DNA from: Neptunomonas qingdaonensis
GTDB taxonomy: Bacteria > Pseudomonadota > Gammaproteobacteria > Pseudomonadales > Balneatricaceae
NCBI RefSeq assembly: GCF_900113275.1
Contig: NZ_FOOU01000001.1
Coordinates: 558,001-622,000 of the forward strand
Length of the DNA stretch: 64,000 nucleotides
Reading direction: 5' to 3'
Shown: positions 52,752-62,663 of the stretch, one piece after another
Layout of the letters: the number at the start of each line of letters is the position of its first letter
Numbering within the stretch: the first letter of the stretch is position 1
Translations under genes and position numbers: made by a program
The notes under the pieces: generated by a model
The model's database searches: none
What the model was told of the DNA's origin: nothing
The model's input: the letters and a program-made list of their open reading frames with translations, nothing else

Positions 52752-54634
52752 ATCAGGAAATATCAGAATTAAACACTATTAATGCCACGGCGCGGGTTGT
52801 CTCGGTTAGTGATGATGTCGTTACCATTGAAACGATAGGCAAAGGCGCAGGAGAAGTGATTACACCGCTGGTTAAAAATGAAGTTGTGTTTATTTGCCCG
52901 CAGAAAACACCTGGCAGTAAGCAGGAGAAACTGAAAGCTGAGGTGCTGCGGGTGAGAGGGCGCCGCGCCGATGTTCAGGTGTATGAAGATACCACCGGTG
53001 TCGCCATTGGCGACCCCATAGAGCAAAGCGGAGAAATGCTCTCAGTAGAGCTTGGGCCTGGTTTGCTGAGCCAGGTTTATGATGGGCTACAAAACCCGTT
53101 ACACCGCTTAGAGGCGATGAATGGACGCTTTCTTCTTCGTGGTGAAGTGGCTGCTGCACTGGATCGAAATGCTAAATGGGCCTTTGTGGCTAAACGTCGT
53201 GTAAAGGATAAACTTAAGCCCGGTGATGTTTTAGGCACGGTACAAGAAGGACGTTTTACTCATAAGATTATGCTGCCGTTTTTGCTTAGGGGTGTGCATA
53301 CCATCGAATGGATTCAGGAGGGAACGTTTCCCGTTGAAACCGTTATCGCAAGATTGCGTGATGAAAAAGGCCGGCTTCACGAGGTGTCTATGCTACAGCG
53401 ATGGCCGGTGCGTATTCCTCTGCCGGTTAATCTAATCAAAAATGGCAGCAGTGAGCGTAAATTTCCAACGCAGCCCATCATAACCACCCTGCGTCTTATC
53501 GATACGTTTTTTCCTATCGCTAAAGGCGGCACTGGATGTATTCCCGGGCCATTTGGTGCGGGGAAAACGGTTTTGCAAAACCTGATTTCCCGCTACTCTG
53601 ATGTTGATATTGTGATTGTAGTGGCTTGTGGTGAGCGTGCTGGTGAGGTAGTTGAAACCATTACCGAATTTCCCAAACTACAGGACCCTCATACCGGCGG
53701 TACGTTAATGGACCGTACTATCATTATTTGTAATACCTCTTCGATGCCGGTTGCTGCCCGGGAAGCCTCCATTTATACGGGAGTAACCCTTGGCGAATAC
53801 TATCGTCAAATGGGGTACGAAGTATTGCTAATTGCCGACTCTACCTCCCGCTGGGCACAGGCAATGCGTGAAACCTCGGGTCGCTTAGAGGAGATTCCTG
53901 GCGAAGAAGCCTTTCCAGCTTACCTTGAGTCTTCAATTCGTAATTTATATGAGCGAGCGGGCGTCATCCGTACCAATGATAACAGCGAGGGTTCTTTAAC
54001 CTTGATCGGCACGGTTTCACCTGCGGGGGGGAACTTTGAAGAACCGGTGACGCAGGGAACCCTGAATACCGTTAAGACTTTTTTGGGGCTGAGTTATGAT
54101 CGTGCCTACAAACGTTTTTATCCGGCAGTAGATCCTCTGCAGTCCTGGAGCCGGTACACCGAGCAGCTTACACCGTGGTTTCTAGAAAATATGGGGCCCT
54201 CCTGGCTGGATGGCGTGGCGCATATCAATCAGTTGCTGATCAGAGGCGATGAAATATCGAGAATGATGCAGGTGACGGGTGAGGAAGGCGTCAGTCAGGC
54301 TGATTTCGTTACCGAGCAAAAAGCAACCTTAGTCGATATGGTTTATTTACAGCAGGATGCCTTTGATGATGTGGATGTTTCAACTGATATTGAACGGCAG
54401 AAAAGCAGCTTTTCGTTGCTGGTTAAAATAGTTGATACTCCGATGCTGTTTCAATCAAAAGCAGACGCCCGCCGTTGGTTTAGTCGTATGACTGACACCT
54501 TTAAGAATTTAAATTACTCACCAATGAGCAGTGAAGATCACAAGAAGTATTCAGATCAAATCGCTTCCTTGTTAGCAGAAGCTATTGGAAAAATATCAGC
54601 TGCGGAAAAACCCCCTAAGGAAGTGGCTGAATAA
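52748..54634 (+). CDS. A/V-type ATP synthase catalytic subunit A
   Basis: 628 residues: N-terminal barrel, the A-subunit-specific insertion (about 130-220), the P-loop GPFGAGKTVLQ near 265, VVACGERAGEVVET, and the nucleotide-site segment SLTLIGTVSPAGGNFEEPV near 420. This is the ATP-hydrolysing/synthesising subunit. It is the last gene here, whereas in chlamydial operons A precedes B. Confidence 0.97.
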   Translation: MNQEISELNTINATARVVSVSDDVVTIETIGKGAGEVITPLVKNEVVFICPQKTPGSKQEKLKAEVLRVRGRRADVQVYEDTTGVAIGDPIEQSGEMLSVELGPGLLSQVYDGLQNPLHRLEAMNGRFLLRGEVAAALDRNAKWAFVAKRRVKDKLKPGDVLGTVQEGRFTHKIMLPFLLRGVHTIEWIQEGTFPVETVIARLRDEKGRLHEVSMLQRWPVRIPLPVNLIKNGSSERKFPTQPIITTLRLIDTFFPIAKGGTGCIPGPFGAGKTVLQNLISRYSDVDIVIVVACGERAGEVVETITEFPKLQDPHTGGTLMDRTIIICNTSSMPVAAREASIYTGVTLGEYYRQMGYEVLLIADSTSRWAQAMRETSGRLEEIPGEEAFPAYLESSIRNLYERAGVIRTNDNSEGSLTLIGTVSPAGGNFEEPVTQGTLNTVKTFLGLSYDRAYKRFYPAVDPLQSWSRYTEQLTPWFLENMGPSWLDGVAHINQLLIRGDEISRMMQVTGEEGVSQADFVTEQKATLVDMVYLQQDAFDDVDVSTDIERQKSSFSLLVKIVDTPMLFQSKADARRWFSRMTDTFKNLNYSPMSSEDHKKYSDQIASLLAEAIGKISAAEKPPKEVAE

Positions 54635-54805
54635 CCATTATTCATCAGATGCCTACGGCTGTTAATAGAGACTCTCTTTGGTTGTCATACGGGTTCGGTT
54701 GTCGCTGATTAATTCTGCTAATGCTCATCAATAATTATTTGATAGGCAACAGGCGATAACCAGACGGTAAAAGAGTATCGTTCAGCGTTTTGGTTTGAGG
54801 TTACT

Positions 54806-55720
54806 ATGCTGGGTCGTTGGGTTCCTGCGGTCAGTCTTTTTCTGGCTATGTTTTTGTGGGCAAGTTCATTTATTGCGTTGAAAATTGCTTTTTCGTTTTA
54901 CGATCCCATGGTCGTTATTTTCGGGCGTATGCTGGTAGCTGCTGCCTGTTTCATATTTTTTCTGAAGTATTTAATACGCTTTACCTACCAAAAAGGAGAC
55001 TGGCGGCTACTGTTGTTGATGGTGATATGCGAGCCTTGCCTATATTTCTTATTTGAAGCGCATGCCCTGCAAAATACCAGTGCGGCTCAAGCTGGTATGA
55101 TCACCTCACTGGCTCCGCTTTTAGTCGGTATCGGCGCACTCTATTTTCTGCGTGAAAAGCTGTCACAACAAGCGTGGCTGGGGTTTTCGGTAGCAGTGGT
55201 CGGCGCTGTTTGGTTGAGTCTTGCCGGGACCCGGACGGACGATGCTCCCAATCCGCTGCTGGGTAACTTTCTTGAGCTCTGTGCGATGGTATGTGCGACG
55301 GGGTACACTTTATGCCTTAAGCATCTCTCGCAGCGTTACTCTACATGGTTCCTTACTGCGCTGCAGGCGTTTTGCGGTAGCATTTTCTTTCTTCCTTTTT
55401 TGCCCTTTTCGGGCGAAGGCGCTGTATGGGGCTTGTCATGGAAATGGGAAGGAATATGGGCAATACTTTATTTAGGAATCCTAATTAATATTGGTGCATA
55501 TGGACTCTATAATCTGGGTGTATCAAAGATCAAAGCAGCAGAGGCATCAGCCTATATTAATCTTATTCCTGTGTTTACCTTATTGATGGCATATATGGTG
55601 TTGAACGAAACCTTTAATGTTCAGCAGATGTGCGCAGCGGCTTTGGTGTTAGGGGGTGTATTTCTGAGTCAGTGGAAAATGCCCGCTAAGGTTAAGGAAG
55701 CGGATGCTTCAATGGTCTGA
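54806..55720 (+). CDS. DMT-superfamily EamA transporter
   Basis: 304 residues with ten predicted helices in two EamA repeats: AMFLWASSFIALKIAFSFYD at the start and a second repeat near FGAYGLYNLGVSKIKAAEAS-like sequence (NIGAYGLYNLGVSKIKAAEA). These are drug/metabolite exporters; the substrate cannot be inferred. Start ATG follows TGAGGTTAC. Confidence 0.9.
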   Translation: MLGRWVPAVSLFLAMFLWASSFIALKIAFSFYDPMVVIFGRMLVAAACFIFFLKYLIRFTYQKGDWRLLLLMVICEPCLYFLFEAHALQNTSAAQAGMITSLAPLLVGIGALYFLREKLSQQAWLGFSVAVVGAVWLSLAGTRTDDAPNPLLGNFLELCAMVCATGYTLCLKHLSQRYSTWFLTALQAFCGSIFFLPFLPFSGEGAVWGLSWKWEGIWAILYLGILINIGAYGLYNLGVSKIKAAEASAYINLIPVFTLLMAYMVLNETFNVQQMCAAALVLGGVFLSQWKMPAKVKEADASMV

Positions 55721-55835
55721 TGAGTGTGATAATCAAAAGTCATGATGCCGAGTTGAAGGTGCGTTTTACAGGGAAATAAGCTAGAACGCGGTTATTTTAA
55801 TCAGGATAGCGGAGTATCATAAAACGAGAGAGTTA

Positions 55836-56444
55836 TTGGTAAAAAATATTATGTTAGATCAATTACGAGAGAAACTAAGTCGGTATCAGGCCCGTCGTTT
55901 TGATAGTCTGGTGCCGCAGGCGAGTGTCCTGATCGCATTAACAGATAGCGATGACCCGCATGTGATATTAACAAAGCGCGCGGCGAGTTTATCGACGCAT
56001 GGTGGTGAAATAGCGTTTCCGGGCGGGCGGCATGATTTAACCGATCCTGATCTGTTGTTTACCGCATTACGCGAAGCACATGAAGAGGTTGGTTTGCTAC
56101 CTGAAGATGTTGAGGTGCTGGCTCCTCTGGGTCAGGTGATGTCTAAGCATCAGTTGCAAGTGACTCCCTGGGTCGGTATTGTGCCTGCCTCCATACAGTT
56201 AACGCCAAGTCCGGATGAAATAGAAAGCATATTTACTGTACCTTTGCGTTTCTTTCTGGAGGATCAGCGTCATCATACCGACCAGATACGCTTTAAAGGG
56301 ATGACGCATTTCGTGCCTGCCTATGAGTATGATGGGCACATTATCTGGGGCTTAACGGCTTATATGTTGATTGAGTTACTTAACATTGGGTTTGATGCGG
56401 ACATTCCCATGAAACCGCGTCCAGAACATCATCATGAGTGTTAA
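55836..56444 (+). CDS. NUDIX hydrolase, CoA pyrophosphatase-like
   Basis: 202 residues with the NUDIX box GGRHDLTDPDLLFTALREAHEEVGL near 68-92 (Glu residues of the REAHEEVG core present) and an upstream IALTDSDDPHVILTKRAASL segment typical of the NudL/CoA diphosphatase group. It should cleave CoA or related dinucleotide-like pyrophosphates. The frame opens with TTG at 55836 after GAGAGAG; the ATG five codons later is an alternative. It overlaps the next gene by 11 bp. Confidence 0.88.
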   Translation: MVKNIMLDQLREKLSRYQARRFDSLVPQASVLIALTDSDDPHVILTKRAASLSTHGGEIAFPGGRHDLTDPDLLFTALREAHEEVGLLPEDVEVLAPLGQVMSKHQLQVTPWVGIVPASIQLTPSPDEIESIFTVPLRFFLEDQRHHTDQIRFKGMTHFVPAYEYDGHIIWGLTAYMLIELLNIGFDADIPMKPRPEHHHEC

Positions 56445-56640
56445 AGAGAAAATGAGCGAGCAGAAAAACCTTGTACGTAACCCTTGCATGGGGGTATGCG
56501 CGTTAGATAAAGATGATCTTTGTATCGCGTGCCGTCGCAGCGGTATGGAAATAGCGGAGTGGGGCGTGCTGAGTAATGAGCAGCGTCGGGAAGTGATTAA
56601 AAAGATTGAACGTCGTTACAAAGGCGAAATCTGCTACTAA
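56434..56640 (+). CDS. DUF1289 family protein
   Basis: 68 residues with the family's Cys cluster: NPCMGVCALDKDDLCIACRRSG, then EIAEWGVLSNEQRREVIKKIE. The four cysteines suggest a metal or Fe-S site. Function unknown. Coupled to the NUDIX gene by an 11-bp overlap. Confidence 0.9.
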   Translation: MSVKEKMSEQKNLVRNPCMGVCALDKDDLCIACRRSGMEIAEWGVLSNEQRREVIKKIERRYKGEICY

Positions 56641-56665
56641 GGTAAGGCCCTGCAACGTATATAAG

Positions 56666-56699
56666 ACAACACAAGTCGCGGGTCAGGCGCTTGTGTTGT
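56666..56699. terminator. Perfect 10-bp inverted repeat between convergent genes
   Basis: ACAACACAAG and CTTGTGTTGT flank 14 bp between the DUF1289 gene and the convergent CorC-like gene. Probably a bidirectional terminator lacking a T-run. Confidence 0.5.
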
Positions 56700-56720
56700 G
56701 ATGGTAAAGTAGGCCGCTCT

Positions 56721-57980
56721 TTAGCGTGGTAGTGCTACTAGTCGTGCTGTTTTGATCAGGTTGTCTGTCATTTGCAGCGTTTCGACGCGATAACCATTGA
56801 TGCTCAGGCACACATTGGCATCAGGAATGGATTCTAGTGTTTCTATAATCAGGCCGTTCAGGGTTTTAGGTCCGTTTGTAGGCAGGTTCCATGATAGTGA
56901 TTTATTGATATCTCTTATAAAAGCGGATGCTTCAATAATGTAACTGTCATCATCCTGTGGGTGAATATCCGCATTTTCTGCGCGATGGTGGGCAGAAAGC
57001 TCGCCGACAATCTCCTCAAGAATATCTTCTAAGGTAGCGATACCTAGTACGTCACCATATTCATCAACCACCAGGCCTATACGGCGACTTTCTTTCTGGA
57101 AATTCAGAAGCTGAGTCTGTAAAGGCGTGCTTTCTGGAATGAAGTAAGGTTCGTGGACCACTTGAAGAATGGAGGCTTTTGTAACATTGCCCTGCTGAAT
57201 TAACTGCGCCAGATTACGCATGTGTAAGATACCAACCACTTTGTTGATATCACCGTTATAAACGGGCAGGCGTGTATGGCTTGTGGTGGATAATCGGCAA
57301 AGGATGTCATCAAGTTCGAAATCGAGATCGATCCCCTGAATATCATTCTTAGGAATCATGATGTCGTCTACTGTTACATCATTCAGTTCCAAAACGCCGA
57401 GTAACATGGATTGCTTGCGCTTGGGTAGTAATGCTCCGGCTTCATGAACCAGAGTCCGGAGCTCTTCTGTGCTGAGGTTGTGATTGCTGTTGCCATCGGG
57501 GCTGAGGCCACAAAGCTTAAGTAAGCCGTTGGTAATGCCATTAACAATCCAGACCAGTGGGTAGGTCAGGGTTAATAGCGGTGTGAGAATGTAAGCGGCA
57601 GGAAAAGCAATTTTTTCCGGATACAGTGCGGCGACTGTTTTGGGGGAAACTTCTGCAAAAATCAGAATGATAATGGTCAGCGATGCTGTGGCAATGACGA
57701 TACCTGCGTCGCCCCATAAACGCACAGCAATCACGGTAGCTATCGCCGATGCTAAAATATTGACGAAGTTGTTACCTATCAGAATGACGCCGATTAAACG
57801 ATCGGGGCGTTCGAGTAGTTTGCTGGCTTTGCGTGCACCACTGTGGTGTTGTTTGACGAGATGTTTTAATCGATATCGATTAAGCGACATCATGCCTGTT
57901 TCTGAACTGGAAAAAAAAGCCGAGCATAGAATCAGGAAGCAAAGTACCCCCAAAAGAAAACTTATTGATGCGTCTTCCAA
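56721..57980 (-). CDS. HlyC/CorC-family (CNNM-CBS) transporter
   Basis: 419 residues: a CNNM membrane domain with three to four helices (about 1-190, SSSETGMMSLNRYRLKHL and IIILIFAEVSPKTVAAL), two CBS domains (about 200-330, MIPKNDIQGIDLD and VVDEYGDVLGIATLEDIL) and a C-terminal CorC_HlyC FAD-like domain. Such proteins mediate Mg2+/Co2+ efflux or uptake; direction here is open. The start is a TTG (57980). It precedes nothing in operon but is next to ypjD, a common gammaproteobacterial arrangement. Confidence 0.93.
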   Translation of the reverse strand: MEDASISFLLGVLCFLILCSAFFSSSETGMMSLNRYRLKHLVKQHHSGARKASKLLERPDRLIGVILIGNNFVNILASAIATVIAVRLWGDAGIVIATASLTIIILIFAEVSPKTVAALYPEKIAFPAAYILTPLLTLTYPLVWIVNGITNGLLKLCGLSPDGNSNHNLSTEELRTLVHEAGALLPKRKQSMLLGVLELNDVTVDDIMIPKNDIQGIDLDFELDDILCRLSTTSHTRLPVYNGDINKVVGILHMRNLAQLIQQGNVTKASILQVVHEPYFIPESTPLQTQLLNFQKESRRIGLVVDEYGDVLGIATLEDILEEIVGELSAHHRAENADIHPQDDDSYIIEASAFIRDINKSLSWNLPTNGPKTLNGLIIETLESIPDANVCLSINGYRVETLQMTDNLIKTARLVALPR

Positions 57981-58055
57981 AACCGTCGCCTATCATTACT
58001 AATTGGATGTATATTCTCAGTGCGCGCTGAGGGCGTGTCAAGCGGTTGAGGTCGT

Positions 58056-58844
58056 CTAAAAGTCAATAATGTCCAAAACCAACTTGGATCCAAAAAAGCC
58101 GAGCATCAGCAGGAAAAATCCGCTGACTGTCCATCGGACGGCGCGATGGCTTCTCCAGCCAAGTACGCTGCGTCCCCAGAGTAAGATTGCGTACAGAATC
58201 CAGGCCATAATGGAGAGTATAGTTTTGTGTGCGAGGTGCTGTGCAAACAGGTTATCTAAAAATAGAAAGCCGGTTATCAGAGAGGCTGTTAGCAGAATCA
58301 TTCCTATCCATATCATCTCAAAAAGCAGTCGCTCCATGGTTTGAAGTGGTGGAAGAGAGGCGACCAGGCCACGGGTATGATGTTGTTTCAGGGCGTGATC
58401 CTGTTTGGATAATAAAAAGGCCTGGAAGGTGGCAATGGTGAAGACGCTGTAAGCCAGGATGGATAGCAGGATATGAACGATTAATCCGCCTTGGTAAATT
58501 TTGGCGATTCCAAGATTAGGTCCCCAGACAGAAAGTGCAGCGTTCAATGCTGCCATGGGCAGTATACCAATGAAGAGGTTCTCAATCGGATGGCGAAGAC
58601 TGCTAAAAAGGACCACGACGGCGACCAGCCAGGCGACTAAGGAGCCGGCGATAAAAAAGCCGAGGTTGATGCCGTTGGGCTGATGAAGCACTGAATACAC
58701 GGAAAATGTGTGAAAAATAACGCCGGTTGCCGCAATAATTTTAATTAAGGCGGAACTTTTCGTTTGTTTTTTTAATGCCTGGAATTGCAGGGTGGTAGCA
58801 ATCAGATACAAAAATACAGCTATTAGCGTAGACAGGGTGAGCAT
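58056..58844 (-). CDS. ypjD: Cytochrome c assembly-like inner-membrane protein YpjD
   Basis: 262 residues with about eight helices and the CcmC/CcsA-type core (GLIVHILLSILAYSVFTIAT, HKTILSIMAWILYAILLWGR), including conserved His residues. The E. coli relative YpjD/CorE is encoded divergently from ffh, as here. Heme handling is inferred from the fold. An AGGAGAAAAAG ribosome-binding site precedes the ATG. Confidence 0.92.
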   Translation of the reverse strand: MLTLSTLIAVFLYLIATTLQFQALKKQTKSSALIKIIAATGVIFHTFSVYSVLHQPNGINLGFFIAGSLVAWLVAVVVLFSSLRHPIENLFIGILPMAALNAALSVWGPNLGIAKIYQGGLIVHILLSILAYSVFTIATFQAFLLSKQDHALKQHHTRGLVASLPPLQTMERLLFEMIWIGMILLTASLITGFLFLDNLFAQHLAHKTILSIMAWILYAILLWGRSVLGWRSHRAVRWTVSGFFLLMLGFFGSKLVLDIIDF

Positions 58845-59032
58845 CTTTTTCTCCTAAAGAAGAGTAGTTTGGCATAAATAAACGGAGGTTGAAATATGGG
58901 GGTGTGGCCTTGAACGTCACTGCGCTATAATGTCGCCAAAGTTTTATGAATTCAGGGTTTAGCTCTGCTTAATGATTTTGATACCGAGTGGTGTGTTCAT
59001 TGGGGTAGGGTCCAGTCTTTTTAGAGGCAACT

Positions 59033-60415
59033 ATGTTTGAAAATCTGTCAGAACGTTTAACGAAAACGCTGCGTGCGGTGACTGGGCAGGCAAAGCTCAC
59101 TGAAGATAATATCAAAGACACTTTACGTGAAGTACGTATGGCGTTGCTTGAAGCCGATGTCGCGCTGCCTGTCGTTAAAGAATTTGTTAATTGTGTTAAA
59201 GAGCGTGCTGTTGGTCAGGAAGTTTCAAAAAGTCTGACGCCGGGTCAGGTCTTCGTCAAAATTGTCAACGAAGAGCTGGTGCGAGTAATGGGTGAGGCCA
59301 ATGAAGGCCTTAATCTAGCGGCGGTACCTCCGGCGGTTGTCTTAATGGCAGGTCTTCAGGGGGCGGGTAAAACCACCTCTGTTGCAAAACTGTCGTTATT
59401 GCTGAAAGACCGGGAAAAGAAAAAAGTACTAGTGGTGTCGGCAGATGTTTATCGTCCTGCTGCTATTAAACAGTTGCAGGTGCTGGCCAGTGAGGTCGGT
59501 GTCGATTTCTTTCCATCCTCCGCTGACCAGGATCCTGTTGCTATAGTGCAAGCAGCGATTCAGCACGCCAAAATTCAAAATTATGATGTACTGCTGGTAG
59601 ATACGGCGGGGCGTTTGCATGTCGATAATGACATGATGGATGAAATTAAGCGTTTGCATAAAGCGATTAATCCGGTTGAAACCCTTTTTGTTGTCGATGC
59701 CATGACCGGGCAGGATGCTGCTAATACAGCGCGTGCGTTTAATGACGTATTGCCTCTGACCGGTGTGATACTGACGAAAGCCGATGGTGATGCCCGTGGC
59801 GGTGCTGCATTATCCGTGCGTCATATCACCGGTAAGCCGATTAAGTTTATCGGTATGGGTGAAAAAGTCGAAGCACTTGAGCCTTTTCATCCGGATCGTC
59901 TTGCATCGCGTATATTGGGTATGGGTGATGTGCTTTCTCTTATTGAGGAAGCTGAGCGCAAAATTGATAAAGATAAAGCGGAAAAGTTCGCAGCTAAGAT
60001 CAAAAAAGGTAAAGGATTTGATCTGGAGGATTTTCGTGAACAGCTCCAGCAGATGAAAAATATGGGCGGCATGATGGGGATGCTGGATAAAATGCCGGGT
60101 ATGGGGCAGTTGGCGCAGGCTGCCGACGCCACAAAAGCGGAGAAAGGCATGGGGCAGATGGAAGTTATCATCAACTCTATGACCCCGGGCGAGCGTCGTA
60201 ATCCGGATATTATCAGTGGTTCACGCAAAAAACGTATCGCGATGGGATCCGGTACGCAGATCCAGGATGTTAACCGCCTGCTGAAGCAGCATAAGCAAAT
60301 GTCTAAAATGATGAAGAAGTTTTCCGGCAAAGGCGGCATGACTAAAATGATGCGTGGCATGAAAGGAATGTTGCCTCCGGGTATGGGTGGCGGCCCTGGT
60401 GGATTTCCACGATAA
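59033..60415 (+). CDS. ffh: Signal recognition particle GTPase Ffh
   Basis: 460 residues. N domain (to about 90), G domain with GLQGAGKTTSVAKL, DTAGRLHVDNDMM and TKADGDARGGAAL, and a Met-rich M domain (from about 300, MKNMGGMMGMLDKMPGMG) that binds 4.5S RNA and signal peptides. It targets nascent membrane proteins to FtsY. No 4.5S RNA gene was seen in the window. Confidence 0.98.
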   Translation: MFENLSERLTKTLRAVTGQAKLTEDNIKDTLREVRMALLEADVALPVVKEFVNCVKERAVGQEVSKSLTPGQVFVKIVNEELVRVMGEANEGLNLAAVPPAVVLMAGLQGAGKTTSVAKLSLLLKDREKKKVLVVSADVYRPAAIKQLQVLASEVGVDFFPSSADQDPVAIVQAAIQHAKIQNYDVLLVDTAGRLHVDNDMMDEIKRLHKAINPVETLFVVDAMTGQDAANTARAFNDVLPLTGVILTKADGDARGGAALSVRHITGKPIKFIGMGEKVEALEPFHPDRLASRILGMGDVLSLIEEAERKIDKDKAEKFAAKIKKGKGFDLEDFREQLQQMKNMGGMMGMLDKMPGMGQLAQAADATKAEKGMGQMEVIINSMTPGERRNPDIISGSRKKRIAMGSGTQIQDVNRLLKQHKQMSKMMKKFSGKGGMTKMMRGMKGMLPPGMGGGPGGFPR

Positions 60416-60559
60416 AGAATAAACAGATTTTCTTTCCAATGGAGGCGCATTCACGTAGAATGCGCCCCTGAATTTATTTTGGCCCGACTGGAACAATATT
60501 CAGTTGGTAATGCAACGCTGGGCGATATCAAAACCCACGCAATATAAAGGGATTAACGT

Positions 60560-60811
60560 ATGGTCACTATTCGTTTGTCACGTGGCGGCGCTAAAAAGCG
60601 TCCTTTCTATCAATTAACAGTAGCTGATTCTCGTAATGCACGCGATGGTCGCTTTATTGAGCGTATCGGTTTCTTCAACCCATCAGCTCGTGGTCAGGAA
60701 GAGCGTCTGCGCTTGGATCTGGAACGCGTTGAATACTGGACTAGTAAAGGCGCACAGCTTTCTGAGCGTGTTGCACAGTTAGTAAAAGAAGCTAAAAAAG
60801 CTGCTCAGTAA
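60560..60811 (+). CDS. rpsP: 30S ribosomal protein S16
   Basis: 83 residues: [40 protein letters not shown], typical length. First gene of the rpsP-rimM-trmD-rplS operon. Confidence 0.98.
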   Translation: MVTIRLSRGGAKKRPFYQLTVADSRNARDGRFIERIGFFNPSARGQEERLRLDLERVEYWTSKGAQLSERVAQLVKEAKKAAQ

Positions 60812-60835
60812 TTTATATAGTAGCTGGATAGGTCA

Positions 60836-61369
60836 ATGAGCCGTAATACAAATAATGATGTTACTGTAATCGGCCAGATTACCTCGGTTTATGGTGTCAA
60901 AGGTTGGGTAAAAATCTTTTCTCACACTGAACCGATGGATAGTATTCTGACTTATTCACCGTGGTTGACCAAAGTTGATGGTCAATGGAAGCCTCTTAAA
61001 GTAGAAGCTGCAAAGCAACACGGTAAAGGCTTTATAGCAAAGCTGGCTGGTATTAATGATCGTGATGTTGCCCGCAAATTCTGCGGTGTGGATATTGCGA
61101 TTGAAACTTCACTCTTGCCGTCATTGGAAGAGGGGGAGTTTTACTGGAGCCAGCTGGAAAATCTGACAGTTTATACACTTTCTGGCCAACTGCTGGGGCG
61201 TGTGAGTCATCTGATGGAAACCGGTGCTAACGATGTAATCATCGTTAAAGGTGATGCGGAAAGTATAGATCGCCGTGAACGGATGATCCCTTATCTGCCC
61301 GATCAGGTGATAAAAGAAATTGACCTGGAATCAGGTACGATGCGGATCGATTGGGATCCGGAGTTCTAA
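60836..61369 (+). CDS. rimM: 16S rRNA maturation factor RimM
   Basis: 177 residues with the N-terminal barrel VIGQITSVYGVKGWVKIFSH and the C-terminal PRC-barrel (GEFYWSQLENLTVYTL, RRERMIPYLPDQVIKEIDLE). It binds S19 during 30S head assembly. 24 bp after rpsP and 3 bp before trmD. Confidence 0.97.
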   Translation: MSRNTNNDVTVIGQITSVYGVKGWVKIFSHTEPMDSILTYSPWLTKVDGQWKPLKVEAAKQHGKGFIAKLAGINDRDVARKFCGVDIAIETSLLPSLEEGEFYWSQLENLTVYTLSGQLLGRVSHLMETGANDVIIVKGDAESIDRRERMIPYLPDQVIKEIDLESGTMRIDWDPEF

Positions 61370-61372
61370 ACC

Positions 61373-62173
61373 ATGTGGTTTGGCGTTATAACGCTGTTTC
61401 CTGAAATGTTTGATGCGATTACTCAGCATGGCGTGACAGGAAGAGCGGTTCGTAGTGAGTTACTATCTATTCAGTGTTGGAGTCCGAGGGATTTCGCACA
61501 TGATAAGCATAGAACCGTGGATGACCGGCCTTATGGCGGAGGTCCCGGAATGCTGATGAAAGTGCAGCCATTACGAGATGCGATTCATGCTGCTAAGGCA
61601 GCTGCGGGTGAAGAGGTTAAAGTTATTTATCTCTCGCCTCAGGGTCGTAAGCTGGATCACAAGGGTGTGCAGGAGTTAGTTTCCTGTAAGAAGTTGATTT
61701 TGGTAGCTGGGCGTTATGAAGGTATAGATGAGCGCCTGATAGGTTCGGAGATTGATGAAGAGTGGTCGCTGGGGGATTTTGTTCTCAGTGGAGGCGAGTT
61801 GCCTGCAATGACCATGATTGATGCGATATCCCGACTAGTGCCTGGTGTGTTAGGCCATCAAGACTCGGCAGGAGAAGATTCTTTTGTTGAGGGTTTGTTG
61901 GATTGTCCACATTACACGCGACCAGAATCAATTGAAGGACAACATGTACCTGATGTGCTGTTAAGCGGCAATCATGAGAATATCAGGCGCTGGCGTCTGA
62001 AGCAGCAGTTAGGCAGAACCTGGCAACGCCGTTCTGACCTGCTGGAAAAACTCAAATTGACGGCTGAGCAGCAAGCGTTGTTAACCGATTATATCCATGA
62101 GGCCGAAGTGTCTGATGGTGGAATATTAGGAGCGAGCGATGAGCAGCAAAAACTTAATCATTCAGCAGATTGA
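61373..62173 (+). CDS. trmD: tRNA (guanine-N1)-methyltransferase TrmD
   Basis: 266 residues. SPOUT knot motifs: [29 protein letters not shown] and [15 protein letters not shown]. It methylates G37 of tRNAs next to the anticodon. The C-terminal residues overlap the rplS start by 35 bp. Confidence 0.98.
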   Translation: MWFGVITLFPEMFDAITQHGVTGRAVRSELLSIQCWSPRDFAHDKHRTVDDRPYGGGPGMLMKVQPLRDAIHAAKAAAGEEVKVIYLSPQGRKLDHKGVQELVSCKKLILVAGRYEGIDERLIGSEIDEEWSLGDFVLSGGELPAMTMIDAISRLVPGVLGHQDSAGEDSFVEGLLDCPHYTRPESIEGQHVPDVLLSGNHENIRRWRLKQQLGRTWQRRSDLLEKLKLTAEQQALLTDYIHEAEVSDGGILGASDEQQKLNHSAD

Positions 62174-62495
62174 AGCTGAACAGATGACAAAAAAAATTCC
62201 AACTTTTTCTCCTGGCGACACAGTTGTTGTTCAGGTAAGAGTTGTTGAAGGTGCCCGTAGTCGTTTACAGGCATTTGAAGGTGTAGTGATCGGCAAGCGT
62301 AACCGCGGCCTGAACTCTGCATTTACTGTACGTAAAATTTCTCACGGTGTAGGTGTTGAGCGTACTTTTCAGACATACAGCGCAGCGGTTGAAGAGATTG
62401 TTCTGAAACGTCGTGGTGATGTTCGCCAGGCTAAAATTTACTACTTGCGTGAGCGTAGCGGTAAATCTGCACGTATTAAGGAAAAACTCGGCTGA
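62139..62495 (+). CDS. rplS: 50S ribosomal protein L19
   Basis: 118 residues starting [20 protein letters not shown], which aligns with L19 N-termini, then [20 protein letters not shown] and [19 protein letters not shown]. The ATG lies inside trmD, preceded by TAGGAGCGAGCG, an excellent ribosome-binding site, so the 35-bp overlap is real. Confidence 0.97.
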   Translation: MSSKNLIIQQIEAEQMTKKIPTFSPGDTVVVQVRVVEGARSRLQAFEGVVIGKRNRGLNSAFTVRKISHGVGVERTFQTYSAAVEEIVLKRRGDVRQAKIYYLRERSGKSARIKEKLG

Positions 62496-62518
62496 GTTAC
62501 CCTTAATTCGCTGCTTTG

Positions 62519-62549
62519 AAAAAAAGGTGACCTCTGGTCACCTTTTTTT
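62519..62549 (+). terminator. Intrinsic terminator after rplS
   Basis: GGTGACC-TCT-GGTCACC with T7 on the plus strand and an A-run on the other side, 24 bp after rplS. Confidence 0.92.
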
Positions 62550-62663
62550 GTTTTGAAATAGTATATTGGGGCAAAGTTCTGTTGTAGTAGGTCGGTGTTA
62601 CGTCCGACAGTCTGCTAGAATCATTGAAAGTATATTTTTTGTAGGGCATGGATGAGGTTGTAA

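Noticed and set aside
59887-60450. 187-codon antisense frame across the ffh M domain
   Set aside because: Arises from the Met/Gly-rich repeats of Ffh read backwards; protein has no recognisable feature.
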